This document shows positions 1-8,935 of a DNA stretch of 42,550 nucleotides, one piece after another. Made by a program: the position numbers and the translations under genes. Location of the stretch: NCBI GenBank assembly GCA_019359545.1, contig JAHHHB010000058.1, forward strand, positions 1 through 42,550, read 5' to 3'. The stretch is from Desmonostoc geniculatum HA4340-LM1. Its GTDB lineage: Bacteria; Cyanobacteriota; Cyanobacteriia; Cyanobacteriales; Nostocaceae. How positions within the stretch are numbered: position 1 is the stretch's first letter; each line of letters starts with the position of its first letter. The notes under the pieces were generated by a model that was given only the letters and a program-made list of their open reading frames with translations, did not search any database and was not told where the DNA came from.

Positions 1-1
1 A

Positions 2-52
2 CTAGATATTAGTTCTGGATCTGAGCAAGAAGAGGAAGAGCCACAAGATTGA
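2..52 (+). CDS. C-terminal end of an unidentified protein (partial)
   Basis: An open frame enters from the left edge and stops at a TGA at 50-52. The 16 visible residues are mostly acidic and end in EEEEPQD. An acidic tail like this does not identify a family, and the frame could also be open by chance. The stop overlaps the TTG that opens the ATPase remnant frame. Confidence 0.3.
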   Translation, partial: LDISSGSEQEEEEPQD

Positions 53-87
53 ATTCCCACATTATTCGCGATGGAACCTCGCGAATA

Positions 88-293
88 ATGTTTCTTCGCT
101 TATTTTTGCCAAATTGGGATGCTCCCAAGCAATTTGGTAGAGTCAACTTGCTTGTTGGTAAAAACAATAGCGGAAAGACATCAATATTGGAAGGTATTCA
201 TCAGATTCGCGCGGTGGTTTCCTTGTGTTACTTTCTGATAGTAATCAGCGTGTACCAATTGGCAGTATGGGTGATGGTATCTGGCACTTATAG
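88..293 (+). pseudogene. Remnant of an AAA-type ATPase (AAA_15/OLD-like), internally deleted
   Basis: From the ATG at 88 the frame reads like the start of an AAA_15/OLD-like ATPase, with the Walker A core VGKNNSGKTSILEGI at about 154-198. After about position 205 the match in that frame ends. A second frame (210-293) then gives RGGFLVLLSDSNQRVPIGSM followed by GDGIWHL and a stop. I recognise PIGSMGDGxW as a motif from the later part of the same ATPase family. The N-terminal P-loop segment is therefore joined, out of frame, to a distal segment, with the middle of the gene missing. The frame from 49 stays open to 357, but its C-terminal half is not ATPase-like. No functional product is expected. 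Confidence 0.6.
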
Positions 294-389
294 TATTTTG
301 CTATTTTCAAAAAGCGATCGCCCCCCTACCCCCACCATCCCCCACCAACTTAGATAAAATCACTATGGTGCTACTTAACCCTAAGTCTA

Positions 390-3107
390 ATGAAAAGCGA
401 TATCTCCGATGGGCTACGCCTACGCCCCGTTTCCCCACTCTCCCTTCAACGTCCCGAACTACTTGCGCCAGCAGGTAATTGGGAATGTGCTAAAGCTGCT
501 GTAGAAAATGGGGCAGATGCGATTTACTTCGGTTTGGATCGCTTCAACGCCAGAATGCGGGCGCAAAATTTCACAGAAGCAGACTTACCCAGCTTGATGA
601 CATTTCTGCATTGTCGGGGTGTGAAAGGTTATGTCACGGTAAATACACTAATATTTCCTAAAGAACTAGCAGAAGCCCAGCAATATCTCCTCACTATTAT
701 TGCTGCGGGTGTGGATGCGGTGATTGTTCAAGATATTGGTATATGTCGCCTCATCCGTCACCTCTCGCCTGATTTTCCCATCCATGCTTCCACGCAAATG
801 ACCATTACTAGTGCCGCTGGGGTAGAATTTGCCAAATCCCTTGGCTGTCAATTAGTGGTGCTGGCGCGTGAATGTTCTCTCAAGGAAATTAATAAAATTC
901 AGCAGCAGATTGCCCAACAGCAAACTTCACTACCTTTGGAAGTTTTTGTTCACGGTGCTTTGTGTGTGGCGTATTCCGGTCAGTGTTTGACAAGTGAAGC
1001 TTTAGGCGGACGTTCTGCAAACCGAGGTGAATGTGCCCAAGCTTGCCGGATGCCCTATGATTTAATGGCTGATGGGGAAATTGTAGATTTAGGCGAGAGT
1101 GCTTCGCACACGCTACGCGAACGCAAATATTTACTCAGTCCTCAAGATCTAGCAGGGTTGGATGTTTTGCCAGATTTGGTGAAATCAGGTGTAACTTCTC
1201 TGAAAATTGAAGGTCGCCTGAAAGCCCCAGAGTATGTTGCTAATGTTACTCATGTTTATCGGCAAGCCCTGGATCGGGTGATGGGGGAATTGGAAGAGGA
1301 CGCGGGGACACGGAGACGCGGGGATGCGGGGAAAGAAGACGCGGGGACACGGAGACGCGGGGGCGCGGGGAAAGAGGTACAACAAATTTGTGCTTCCCAG
1401 GAACACTACAACCTGGAGATGGCATTTTCTCGTGGACTCTACACAGGCTGGTTTGAGGGAATTAATAATCAGGAATTAGTTCATGCACGTTTTGGTAAAA
1501 AACGCGGCGTTTATTTAGGTGAAGTTACTCGCATTCACAACGAACAGATAGCAATCAAATTGGAAGCGCCTGTTAAACCGGGGGATGGAATTGTGTTTGA
1601 CTGCGGTCATCCAGAGGCGAAGGAAGAAGGCGGGCGGGTGTATGGGGTGGTGTCCAAAGGTAAGGAAACTTTGCTGACCTTTGGTAGAAGTGATTTAAAC
1701 TTACGTCGGGTGCATGTGGGCGATAAGCTGTGGAAAACCAGTGACCCAGAACTCGATAAGCAACTGCGTCAAAGTTTTGCAGGTGAAAACCCCCAATTTC
1801 AACGCCCAATTGACTTAGAGGTTTATGGAGAAGTTGGCCAGCCATTAATTGCGATCGCCCGCGATCGACTTGGCAATATCATACAAGTAGAGTCTGCAAT
1901 TTCACTGGTAGAAGCCCACACCAAACCCCTAGACACAGACCGTTTACAAGAACAATTAGGTCGTCTCGGTAACACTCCCTTTTGTTTAGGAACCCTAACC
2001 AACCACCTCAGGGGTGCCATCATGCTACCCGTAAGTGAATTAAATCGGATGCGCCGAGAAATCGTGACACAGTTGGAAGAATTGCGAAGTCAACCCAAAC
2101 GTTGGGAATTACGTTCTCATGTCTCCTTCCAAGACTTACTTCCCTTCCCTTCTCCCTCGTCTGCGTCATCTCCCTCTCTCATCGTTTTAGTACGCAATCT
2201 CAAGCAACTCCAAGCCGCACTGCAAGCTGGTGCAGAAACACTCTACTGCGAATTTGAAGACCCCCGCGCCTACCGAGAAGCCGTACAGTTGGTACGCCAA
2301 CAAGCGCAAGCAAACAAAGAAAAATTTCTCCCTCATCCCCCTCATCTCCCTCATCTCCCCCATCTCCCTACTCCCCACTCCCCACTCCCAACCATCTGGG
2401 TTGCACCACCACGAATTACCAAACCTGGGGAAAACTGGATTTTGCAGCAAGTACGTGCCTCTGAAGCAGACGGTTATCTGGTGCGAAACTATGACCAACT
2501 GCAATTTTTTGCCCAAGACCGTTGTATCGGAGATTTTTCACTCAACGTTGCGAACCCTTTAACAGCAGACTACTTTCAGCAGCGTTTTGGTTTGGAAAGG
2601 TTGACTGCATCCTATGATTTGAATATTACTCAACTGGAAAACCTACTTACAAGTTGCCCACCCCAGTGGTTTGAAGTGACAATCCATCAACATATGCCAA
2701 TGTTCCACATGGAACACTGTGTATTTTGTGCCTTCCTGTCTCAAGGAACAGACTACACCAACTGTGGACGACCTTGCGAAAAGCATGAAGTGAAATTAAA
2801 AGACCGTGTTGGTAGCGAACACGTCCTCAAAGCAGATGTAGGCTGCCGCAATACTGTATTTAATGGCACTGCTCAAACTGGAGCCGAATACGTGCAGCGT
2901 CTTATGGAATTGGGATTACGTCACTTCCGCATCGAATTTGTCAATGAAACACCAGAGCAAGTGAGTAAAACAATACATTGCTACAGCCAATTATTGCAAG
3001 GTGAGATTACAGGTTCCCAACTGTGGCGAGAGTTGAAACTGCAAAATCAGTTGGGTGTGACTCGTGGTCCTATGGGAGTGTCAGCACTGCGGTCAACTTA
3101 TCCTTGA
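390..3107 (+). CDS. Peptidase U32 family protein (RlhA/YdcP-like, with DUF3656-type C-terminal part)
   Basis: This 905-aa protein has the U32 core, starting RPELLAPAGNWECAKAAVEN at about residue 21. The U32 signature EVFVHGALCVAYSGQCLTS lies at about 184-202, followed by a cysteine-containing GECAQACRMPY segment. The C-terminal third has further Cys motifs (EHCVFCAF, NCGRPCEKH). Known members such as RlhA and TrhP hydroxylate RNA bases using an Fe-S cofactor; a role in RNA modification here is inference. It is longer than E. coli RlhA (653 aa), partly through low-complexity inserts: two 13-residue units at 1299-1376, a Pro/Ser stretch near 2140-2180 and a His/Pro/Leu stretch at 2328-2390. Residues encoded near 1099-1121 match a dispersed repeat type. 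The first about 20 residues from the ATG at 390 lie in another repeat, so the start is uncertain. Confidence 0.85.
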   Translation: MKSDISDGLRLRPVSPLSLQRPELLAPAGNWECAKAAVENGADAIYFGLDRFNARMRAQNFTEADLPSLMTFLHCRGVKGYVTVNTLIFPKELAEAQQYLLTIIAAGVDAVIVQDIGICRLIRHLSPDFPIHASTQMTITSAAGVEFAKSLGCQLVVLARECSLKEINKIQQQIAQQQTSLPLEVFVHGALCVAYSGQCLTSEALGGRSANRGECAQACRMPYDLMADGEIVDLGESASHTLRERKYLLSPQDLAGLDVLPDLVKSGVTSLKIEGRLKAPEYVANVTHVYRQALDRVMGELEEDAGTRRRGDAGKEDAGTRRRGGAGKEVQQICASQEHYNLEMAFSRGLYTGWFEGINNQELVHARFGKKRGVYLGEVTRIHNEQIAIKLEAPVKPGDGIVFDCGHPEAKEEGGRVYGVVSKGKETLLTFGRSDLNLRRVHVGDKLWKTSDPELDKQLRQSFAGENPQFQRPIDLEVYGEVGQPLIAIARDRLGNIIQVESAISLVEAHTKPLDTDRLQEQLGRLGNTPFCLGTLTNHLRGAIMLPVSELNRMRREIVTQLEELRSQPKRWELRSHVSFQDLLPFPSPSSASSPSLIVLVRNLKQLQAALQAGAETLYCEFEDPRAYREAVQLVRQQAQANKEKFLPHPPHLPHLPHLPTPHSPLPTIWVAPPRITKPGENWILQQVRASEADGYLVRNYDQLQFFAQDRCIGDFSLNVANPLTADYFQQRFGLERLTASYDLNITQLENLLTSCPPQWFEVTIHQHMPMFHMEHCVFCAFLSQGTDYTNCGRPCEKHEVKLKDRVGSEHVLKADVGCRNTVFNGTAQTGAEYVQRLMELGLRHFRIEFVNETPEQVSKTIHCYSQLLQGEITGSQLWRELKLQNQLGVTRGPMGVSALRSTYP
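1299..1376 (+). repeat. Two tandem 39-bp units inside the U32 gene
   Basis: The sequence at 1299-1337 is repeated at 1338-1376 with almost no change. Each unit is exactly 13 codons and encodes DAGTRRRGDAGKE, then DAGTRRRGGAGKE. The unit is built from GACGCGGGGACACGGAGACG-type motifs. Because the length is a multiple of three, the gene stays open. Confidence 0.9.
2328..2390 (+). repeat. Pyrimidine-rich CATCTCCCT minisatellite inside the U32 gene
   Basis: Imperfect CTCATCTCC/CATCTCCCT/ACTCCCC units run through the coding sequence in frame and encode a His-Pro-Leu linker (HPPHLPHLPHLP). The same motif family occurs near 8041-8158, 12079-12135, 27762-27860, 29930-29960, 32092-32155 and 38041-38130. 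Confidence 0.85.
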
Positions 3108-3178
3108 GTCTCACGCCCTTTCCGTATTCCCGCCTACGCAAATAATTTCAAAAATCAAAGCGGATTACTATATGTTTG

Positions 3179-3367
3179 CTAAAAGTTTTGTCTTTTTAAT
3201 TCTTGTATCAACAATTGGCAACGTTTACTAGCTTCTTTGGCTTGTCTCATCAAACTTTTACTTTGTTCTCGGTTAGTAATACTAATTTCAACCGCTTGCT
3301 GACTGAACTGTGGAGCTTGTCTACCTACTTCTTGAATACGAGTTTTTAATTGTTCTACAGTTTTCAT
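3179..3367 (-). CDS. Small predicted coiled-coil protein of unknown function
   Basis: The 62-aa product is rich in Gln, Glu, Lys and Ala and is likely mostly helical (MKTVEQLKTRIQEVGRQAPQ at the start). It has no membrane segment or signal peptide. A clear ribosome site, GGAGG, lies 8 bases before the ATG. The ATG overlaps the stop of the upstream small gene (ATGA), which implies translational coupling. I do not recognise the family. It is next to, and on the same strand as, the large STAND gene but downstream of it and separated by about 240 bases, so a shared role is only a possibility. Confidence 0.7.
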   Translation of the reverse strand: MKTVEQLKTRIQEVGRQAPQFSQQAVEISITNREQSKSLMRQAKEASKRCQLLIQELKRQNF

Positions 3368-3564
3368 TCGCCCTCCAGTTCAATTATCAAGGTGTCCAGA
3401 TTTTTAGCCTCTTCATAAATTTTATCCCCTCTACTTTGAAGTAAACTAGCATCGTCAAAATCATCGTTTTGAAGTGCCACTTATGCAGCTGTGTACAATT
3501 GTGCTGTGATCTGCTGTCGTTGCGTGTACACTCTCGACAAAATAGTAAATGTTTCTTGTTTCAT
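3364..3564 (-). pseudogene. Small 66-codon gene interrupted by an in-frame TAA
   Basis: From an ATG at 3564 the frame reads MKQETFTILSRVYTQRQQIT and seven more residues. It then meets a TAA at codon 28 and continues in the same frame for 38 more codons, ending ELEGE and a TGA that overlaps the next start as ATGA. The segment after the stop is acidic and helical and keeps the GGAGG site for the next gene, so it was almost certainly coding. It could restart at the GTG directly after the TAA, but there is no good ribosome site before it. The family is unknown. Either a recent nonsense mutation or a base-calling error would explain it. Confidence 0.6.
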
Positions 3565-3579
3565 TTTCAGTTTTAACAA

Positions 3580-3585
3580 ATTATA
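3580..3585 (-). promoter_or_regulatory. Possible -10 box for the small two-gene unit
   Basis: On the minus strand a perfect TATAAT lies about 16 bases before the ATG at 3564. No strong -35 box is visible at 16-18 bases, so the promoter call is weak. Confidence 0.3.
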
Positions 3586-3674
3586 AGTAAAAATCGTAGT
3601 TTGACGAGATTCAAAACAGCTTATCAACGTACACTTCTAAGTCAGTACGCTTACAGCGATTTTCATCTATTTAG

Positions 3675-3731
3675 ACCACATATTTCTTTCTTTGCGCCTT
3701 TGCGCCTTTGCGTGAAATAAAAAAATGTGGT
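3675..3731. repeat. Inverted repeat enclosing TTTGCGCC tandem repeats
   Basis: ACCACAT at 3675-3681 pairs with ATGTGGT at 3725-3731. Between them lie three TTTGCGCC/TTTGCGTG units (3691-3713). It lies just downstream of the STAND gene on the minus strand and might help end that transcript, but it lacks a proper T run after a compact stem. Confidence 0.4.
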
Positions 3732-3802
3732 TTATTTACCTGAAAACTGCTGTAACTAGCCAGCTTTGATCTGTGCGGGAACCGCTATAATCAAATACGC
3801 TA

Positions 3803-6800
3803 TCACCTACCAGAACATAAGGCGCGATCGCTTTTCATCACTTTCTGATTAGTCTGCAAATAATCATGCAGCAAATCGCAACCCCGTGTCAGTAATTTCT
3901 CCAGTTTAATATCTGCCAAATCCTGGAAAATCACCGTACCACTGGCACTTCCCACAGCTAAAGTCTTGCCATCAGGGCTGAAACTGATGCTCGTTAACTC
4001 ATGTTTATAACCTTTCAAAGCAATCAACAATGTACCATCGCGGTTCCAAATCCTCACTTTGTCGTCACTAGAGGCTGCTAAAGCCTTACCATCTGGACTA
4101 AAGCTGACACTAATAAAACTATCGCCATCCCCAGCAAGATTACTTAATAACTCACCTGTTCGATTCCAAATCTTTACTGTGCTATCAATACTAACCGAGG
4201 CAAGAATTTGACTATCAGGTGACCAAGCTACCCCATTTACCCGCCTACTATGACCAGTTAATGTTTGTAGCAATTTACCATTTTTACTCCAGATTTTCAC
4301 TGTTTTGTCATCACTGGCTGAGGCTAGCAGATTACCATCAGGACTAAAACTTACCCAATTGACTGCATCTTGATGTCCCTGCAATGTGTTCAGCAATATA
4401 CCGTTACGATTCCAAAGCTTAACTGATTTGTCTTTACTAGCTGAGCCAATTACTTGACCATCAGGTGACCAAGTTACACCCAATACTGTATTATTATGAC
4501 TCTGTAAGGTGTGGAGCAATTTACCACCCCGACTCCACAATTTTACTGTTTTATCTTTACTTGCTGAGGCAATTACTTGACCATCAGGACTAAAACTAAC
4601 TCCCCAAACTTGACTCTGATGCCCAGTGAAAGTACGGAGTATTTTACCCTCTCGATTGAAAAGTTTTACAGTTTTGTCTCGACTGGCGGCGGCTAAAGTG
4701 CGACCTCCAGGGCTAAAACTGATACTTGTCACCCAATCATCGTTATCGGCTTTGGGTTTTCGCAGCAACACATCGTCCCAACGCCAGAGTTTAATAGTTT
4801 TGTCCCGACTCGCAGAAGCAAGGCTGCGACCGTCTGGGCTAAAACTAACGCTATTCACCCAATTATTATGTCCCTTCAGGGTACCAAGCAACACACCTTG
4901 GGAACTCCAAAGTTTGAGCGTTTCGTCGGTACTTGCGGAGGCGATGGTGTTACCATCGGGGCTAAAACTGACGCTGGTAACTCCAGCACTATGTCCTGAT
5001 AAGGTTCTCAGTAACTTACCTGACAAACTCCACAATTTGATAGTCTGGTCTAAGCTAGCGGAAGCAATTGTTTTACCATCGGGTGACCAAGCTACACTCA
5101 AGACTGCATCATTATGACCTGGAAAGGTTTTCAGCAACTTACCGTCTCGACTCCACAGCTTGATGGTGTTGTCAGCACTCCCGGAAGCAATGTTTTGTCC
5201 ATCGGGTGACCAAGCAACAGCCAAAACAGCACTGCTATGCCCGTCTAAGGTTTTGAGTAATTTACCGTCCTGAGTCCAAAGTTTTATCGTCTTGTCTGTA
5301 CTCGCCGAAGCAATAAGTTGACTATCAGGGCTGAAACTAACACTATTCACCACAGCTTGATGTCCTAATAGAGTAGTAAGCTGTTGACCCTCCTGGTTCC
5401 ACAGTTTCACTGTCTTATCTTGACTGGCGGAAGCAATAATTTGACTATCGGGGCTGAAACTAATGCTATTGACTACATCTTCATGTCCTGACAAGGTTTT
5501 GACCAAGCTACCATCAAGACGCCAGAGTTTAATTGTAGTGTCTGCACTGGCTGAAGCAATTAAAGAGCTATTGCGGTTAAATATAACACTATTTACCCCA
5601 GATATATGCCCGTCGAAACGATTATATTCTCTCACCCCAGAAACCGCTTGGTAAAGAGCCGTCAGCACTTGTTCTTTTGTATTGGAATCTACCCAGATTG
5701 TTTGTTGTAATTTTTTCCCTGCTTTTAAACCTTCTTTTAAAGCATCAATGCCTTTTTGTGAGGCAAATAAAGCTTCACTGGATACACTCAAGGTTTTAAT
5801 TTCGCTATCTATGGCTGTAACTATGGAAACACTTAATCCGAATATCGCCAGCACAGAAGCAGTCAAGGCAATTTTTAAGGAACGATTTAATTTAGCTTCA
5901 CTGACTCTTTGTTTTTCTTGGCTTTCTGCTAGTTTAGCTGTTAATTCTTTTTCTTTTAGTTCAGCTCGCAATTGCTCAATTTCTAACTGACTTAATTCTT
6001 CCCGCTTTTGTAATTCCCGCAATTCTGTTAAGAAGCCTAATCCCTGTTGTGGATGAGTATCTATCAATTTGGTTCGCTGCTTTTTTTGGCTCAATTCGCT
6101 TTTAAGTCGCTCAATTTCAGCTTGACTTTGTTCTACTTTTTGACGTAGCTGATTGAGTTGTACTTGTAAGCTTGATTCCTGTTGTTGCAAATGGCGAATT
6201 AAGTCTACTAAATAATCGTGAATTAGTTGATAGCGTTCTGGCACATCGGGAAAGATAACCACTAACCCAGAACGGACTAAAATATCTAAAACTAACTCTA
6301 ATTTACTAGCATCTTCTAACTCTGTTAACTGCGCGGCTAATTCAGCACGAGTTTTAAAAGGTCGGTTGTTGCTTTCATCTGTTAATAAATATAAAACGAG
6401 TAAAGCTGCTCGTTCGTTTTCTGGGCCACAGTCTTTGATTAGTTCCTTAATATATCGTTCAATGAGTTTGTTGGGTCTATACGGCTGATATTCTTCTAAG
6501 GTGGTAATTCGCTCATCTTGAATTTGCGCTCCCACAACTTGCAATTCAATAGGGCGTACTTCTCCAAATTCTGTAGATAAATCTTCAATTAAGGCATCAA
6601 TTAACGCAGGTTCTAAGTTAAACTGAGAACGCTCGGTTAACTTTTTGATAATCGCTTTTGCATATTCTGGGGAAAAATTATTTAATTGGTAGCGGATATT
6701 TTTATCCAGAATATTGTTGTTAATTGCTTCCAATGCTGAGAGATGTTTAAAGTCTAATAAACGATGTAAATAATCTTCTCGCAAAGAAAGAATAACTTTC

Positions 6801-8935
6801 ACAAAAGGTATTTCAAGACAATCACTAATAAATTTATCAAATGCTTGCTTTTGATGGCGATCGCTATATCCGAAGAAAAATTCTTCAAACTGGTCAAAAA
6901 TTAGAACTGTGATTAAATGATTATCAGCATTTTTTTGTAACTGTTGTACAATATTAACGATGGTGCTAGGTGTAACAGAGTCGGGTAAAACCTCTGCTTC
7001 AATACTTGCTTCTACCTTAATTTCAGACATCGCCTCACTTAAAGATTTACCTAATTCCCTAGCCCAATCTGTATAAACTTGCAGCACCACAGGTACCGCA
7101 ATTTGATCGCCAATAGCTCGATTTTGCAGTGCTGGAACTAAACCCGCAGTTACCGTGGAACTCTTACCCACTCCTGATTGGCCGTGAATTACCGTCAACT
7201 TTTGGTCAGCGCGGCTAATTCTGCCAATTAAATTATTAATATCTCGTTCTCGACCAGAAGCCGCAATTTCTAAAGCAACACTGCTACTTCCAGCAGGTGA
7301 CATTAATGCTGGGTTTGTCGCTTGTCTTTGGGGTTGCAAGCGTCCGGCACCGATAAAAGCCCGAAAACCATACTGCTGCTCAACAGAACGGCGTTTCTGA
7401 CGAATGTAATAAGCTTCCAAATATCGCCCTTCTTCAAAATAAAGCGATCGCAATGTCCGCAACAAACGAATATAACGATGGGCATCATATTGATGAGCGC
7501 TGTATTCTAACGCTTCTGGTAGTTCTTTTGTCGCCTTTTGTAAATATTCACGGGCGACTTCTTGCTCACCTAAATTGCGCTGTGCCTTAGCTAATATTAA
7601 ATAGTAAATTTGTGCCAATAATAAGGGAAATAAACAGTTATAAGGGTCATTCTGCTTTTGCGCCTCACCTAATTTCAGCAGTGACACATGTGCTAAGATA
7701 CTCGCCTGTACCCAACGTGATTCCTGCACAGCTGCTTGTGCAAGAAAGCCGTAGTCAGAAGCAAGTTGGATTTGACTACCATAAATTTGATGCAACTCCA
7801 AAGACTTTTGAGCAACAATTTGCAATTGTTCCCACTCTTGGAGATTTTGTAAAACTTCAGCGAGTTGATTAATAAATTCAGCAACTATATTTAGACATCC
7901 AGCTATCTGCAAAATATTCAAACATTGCTGAAAATAAGATTTTGCTGCTAACCAATGACGGCGATTTTCTACTTGATTTTGCTCAGCTAAACGACAACAA
8001 CACAGCCCAATATAAAACAGCAAAACTCCCTGTCGCAGAAGTAGGGGAGATGGGGGAGAGGGGGGAGAGGGGGAAGAAAAGGGAGATGAGGAAGTAGGGG
8101 GAGATGAGGGAGCAGGGGGAGCAATATTATTTTCATCTCCCTCATCCCCACTCTCCACCAACTTTTCCCAAATCTGCAAGCTTTTCTGAAAATGATTTAA
8201 AGCTAGATTAATGCGATCGCTAACATAATTATCTAAGCCAAAAACAAATTCTAAACTAGCGTGTAATTCCGGTTCTAAGGTAATGCCGCGATTTTGCAAT
8301 TCCCTGATGGCAAAGTGCAGTTCATAGTTATGTTCCCAGACTTGCTCTAGGGTAGAATAATTTTCAGTGAATTTAGGTGCTTGGGGTTGTGCAGTGTTCT
8401 TGGGCAATACTCTGGCAAACAAAGCATCAGTTTCTTGTTGGAGAAATTGCAGCAACGAGCGAGTTGTCATTTCAAATTCAATCGGTGTCGCCGCCCAACT
8501 CGCAAAATCTGGTGCTAAACGTACCACTTTTTGCAAAACTTCATCATTCATCCACACAATTATCGGAAATGGATGGCGTTTGCGAAATTCATCACGAATA
8601 TGATTAATAGATCTAAGGAAATCATCAAGTTCATCCACAGACTCTAAACCCAAAATCATCAATGCCGATGGGGGTTGTTCGCGAGTAACTAACTGTAAAT
8701 GAATAGTTGTGTAAAGACTTCTGGCGTTATGGGGTAAAACTACTTTTTGAATGTGATATAATCCTGAAGAAATTTCTTCGAGTCGTTGCAACATTTCTTC
8801 TTGCAAAACTCGATAATTGCAGGATACTAAAACTAGGGAAAATTGACCGTTAGAAAGTGCGATCGCTCTCCCTAAACTCCTCAGCGCCCGCTCGTTATTT
8901 GCTCTTATATCTGCTTGTGGGTGTCGTTCAACCAT
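3803..8935 (-). CDS. Giant STAND NTPase: N-terminal domain, TPR-like helices, NTPase, coiled coil, TM, 14 WD40 repeats
   Basis: The 1710-aa protein has an N-terminal domain (1-180) with a Walker-B-like SALMILGLES but no P-loop. Helical TPR-like repeats follow at about 225-520. The STAND/nSTAND-type NTPase has Walker A GQSGVGKSS near residue 580 and Walker B VLIFDQFEEFF near 680. A long coiled coil (about 912-1008) and one transmembrane helix (about 1015-1042) lead to 14 WD40 repeats (about 1105-1665), enough for two seven-blade propellers. The tail carries the motif RGCDLLHDYL. Proteins of this type are signalling or immune NTPases in which repeats sense a ligand. It overlaps the upstream ATPase gene by 31 bases, so the two are co-translated. 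A Pro/Ser insert (about 260-297) comes from a minisatellite. Target and effector action are unknown; no separate nuclease or TIR domain is visible. Confidence 0.85.
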   Translation of the reverse strand: MVERHPQADIRANNERALRSLGRAIALSNGQFSLVLVSCNYRVLQEEMLQRLEEISSGLYHIQKVVLPHNARSLYTTIHLQLVTREQPPSALMILGLESVDELDDFLRSINHIRDEFRKRHPFPIIVWMNDEVLQKVVRLAPDFASWAATPIEFEMTTRSLLQFLQQETDALFARVLPKNTAQPQAPKFTENYSTLEQVWEHNYELHFAIRELQNRGITLEPELHASLEFVFGLDNYVSDRINLALNHFQKSLQIWEKLVESGDEGDENNIAPPAPSSPPTSSSPFSSPSPPSPPSPLLLRQGVLLFYIGLCCCRLAEQNQVENRRHWLAAKSYFQQCLNILQIAGCLNIVAEFINQLAEVLQNLQEWEQLQIVAQKSLELHQIYGSQIQLASDYGFLAQAAVQESRWVQASILAHVSLLKLGEAQKQNDPYNCLFPLLLAQIYYLILAKAQRNLGEQEVAREYLQKATKELPEALEYSAHQYDAHRYIRLLRTLRSLYFEEGRYLEAYYIRQKRRSVEQQYGFRAFIGAGRLQPQRQATNPALMSPAGSSSVALEIAASGRERDINNLIGRISRADQKLTVIHGQSGVGKSSTVTAGLVPALQNRAIGDQIAVPVVLQVYTDWARELGKSLSEAMSEIKVEASIEAEVLPDSVTPSTIVNIVQQLQKNADNHLITVLIFDQFEEFFFGYSDRHQKQAFDKFISDCLEIPFVKVILSLREDYLHRLLDFKHLSALEAINNNILDKNIRYQLNNFSPEYAKAIIKKLTERSQFNLEPALIDALIEDLSTEFGEVRPIELQVVGAQIQDERITTLEEYQPYRPNKLIERYIKELIKDCGPENERAALLVLYLLTDESNNRPFKTRAELAAQLTELEDASKLELVLDILVRSGLVVIFPDVPERYQLIHDYLVDLIRHLQQQESSLQVQLNQLRQKVEQSQAEIERLKSELSQKKQRTKLIDTHPQQGLGFLTELRELQKREELSQLEIEQLRAELKEKELTAKLAESQEKQRVSEAKLNRSLKIALTASVLAIFGLSVSIVTAIDSEIKTLSVSSEALFASQKGIDALKEGLKAGKKLQQTIWVDSNTKEQVLTALYQAVSGVREYNRFDGHISGVNSVIFNRNSSLIASASADTTIKLWRLDGSLVKTLSGHEDVVNSISFSPDSQIIASASQDKTVKLWNQEGQQLTTLLGHQAVVNSVSFSPDSQLIASASTDKTIKLWTQDGKLLKTLDGHSSAVLAVAWSPDGQNIASGSADNTIKLWSRDGKLLKTFPGHNDAVLSVAWSPDGKTIASASLDQTIKLWSLSGKLLRTLSGHSAGVTSVSFSPDGNTIASASTDETLKLWSSQGVLLGTLKGHNNWVNSVSFSPDGRSLASASRDKTIKLWRWDDVLLRKPKADNDDWVTSISFSPGGRTLAAASRDKTVKLFNREGKILRTFTGHQSQVWGVSFSPDGQVIASASKDKTVKLWSRGGKLLHTLQSHNNTVLGVTWSPDGQVIGSASKDKSVKLWNRNGILLNTLQGHQDAVNWVSFSPDGNLLASASDDKTVKIWSKNGKLLQTLTGHSRRVNGVAWSPDSQILASVSIDSTVKIWNRTGELLSNLAGDGDSFISVSFSPDGKALAASSDDKVRIWNRDGTLLIALKGYKHELTSISFSPDGKTLAVGSASGTVIFQDLADIKLEKLLTRGCDLLHDYLQTNQKVMKSDRALCSGR
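8041..8158. repeat. GGGGAGAT-type minisatellite within the STAND gene
   Basis: A purine-rich run (8041-8123) of GGGAGA/GGGGAGATG units is followed by a pyrimidine-rich run (8134-8158, CATCTCCCTCATCCCC type), making an imperfect inverted pair. On the coding strand it encodes a Pro/Ser-rich linker between two helical repeats without breaking the frame. Confidence 0.8.

Noticed and set aside
4626..5117. 163-codon plus-strand frame opposite the WD40 repeats
   Set aside because: It is the antisense shadow of repeated WD40 units; the repeat period keeps the reverse frame open. No ribosome site or family match.
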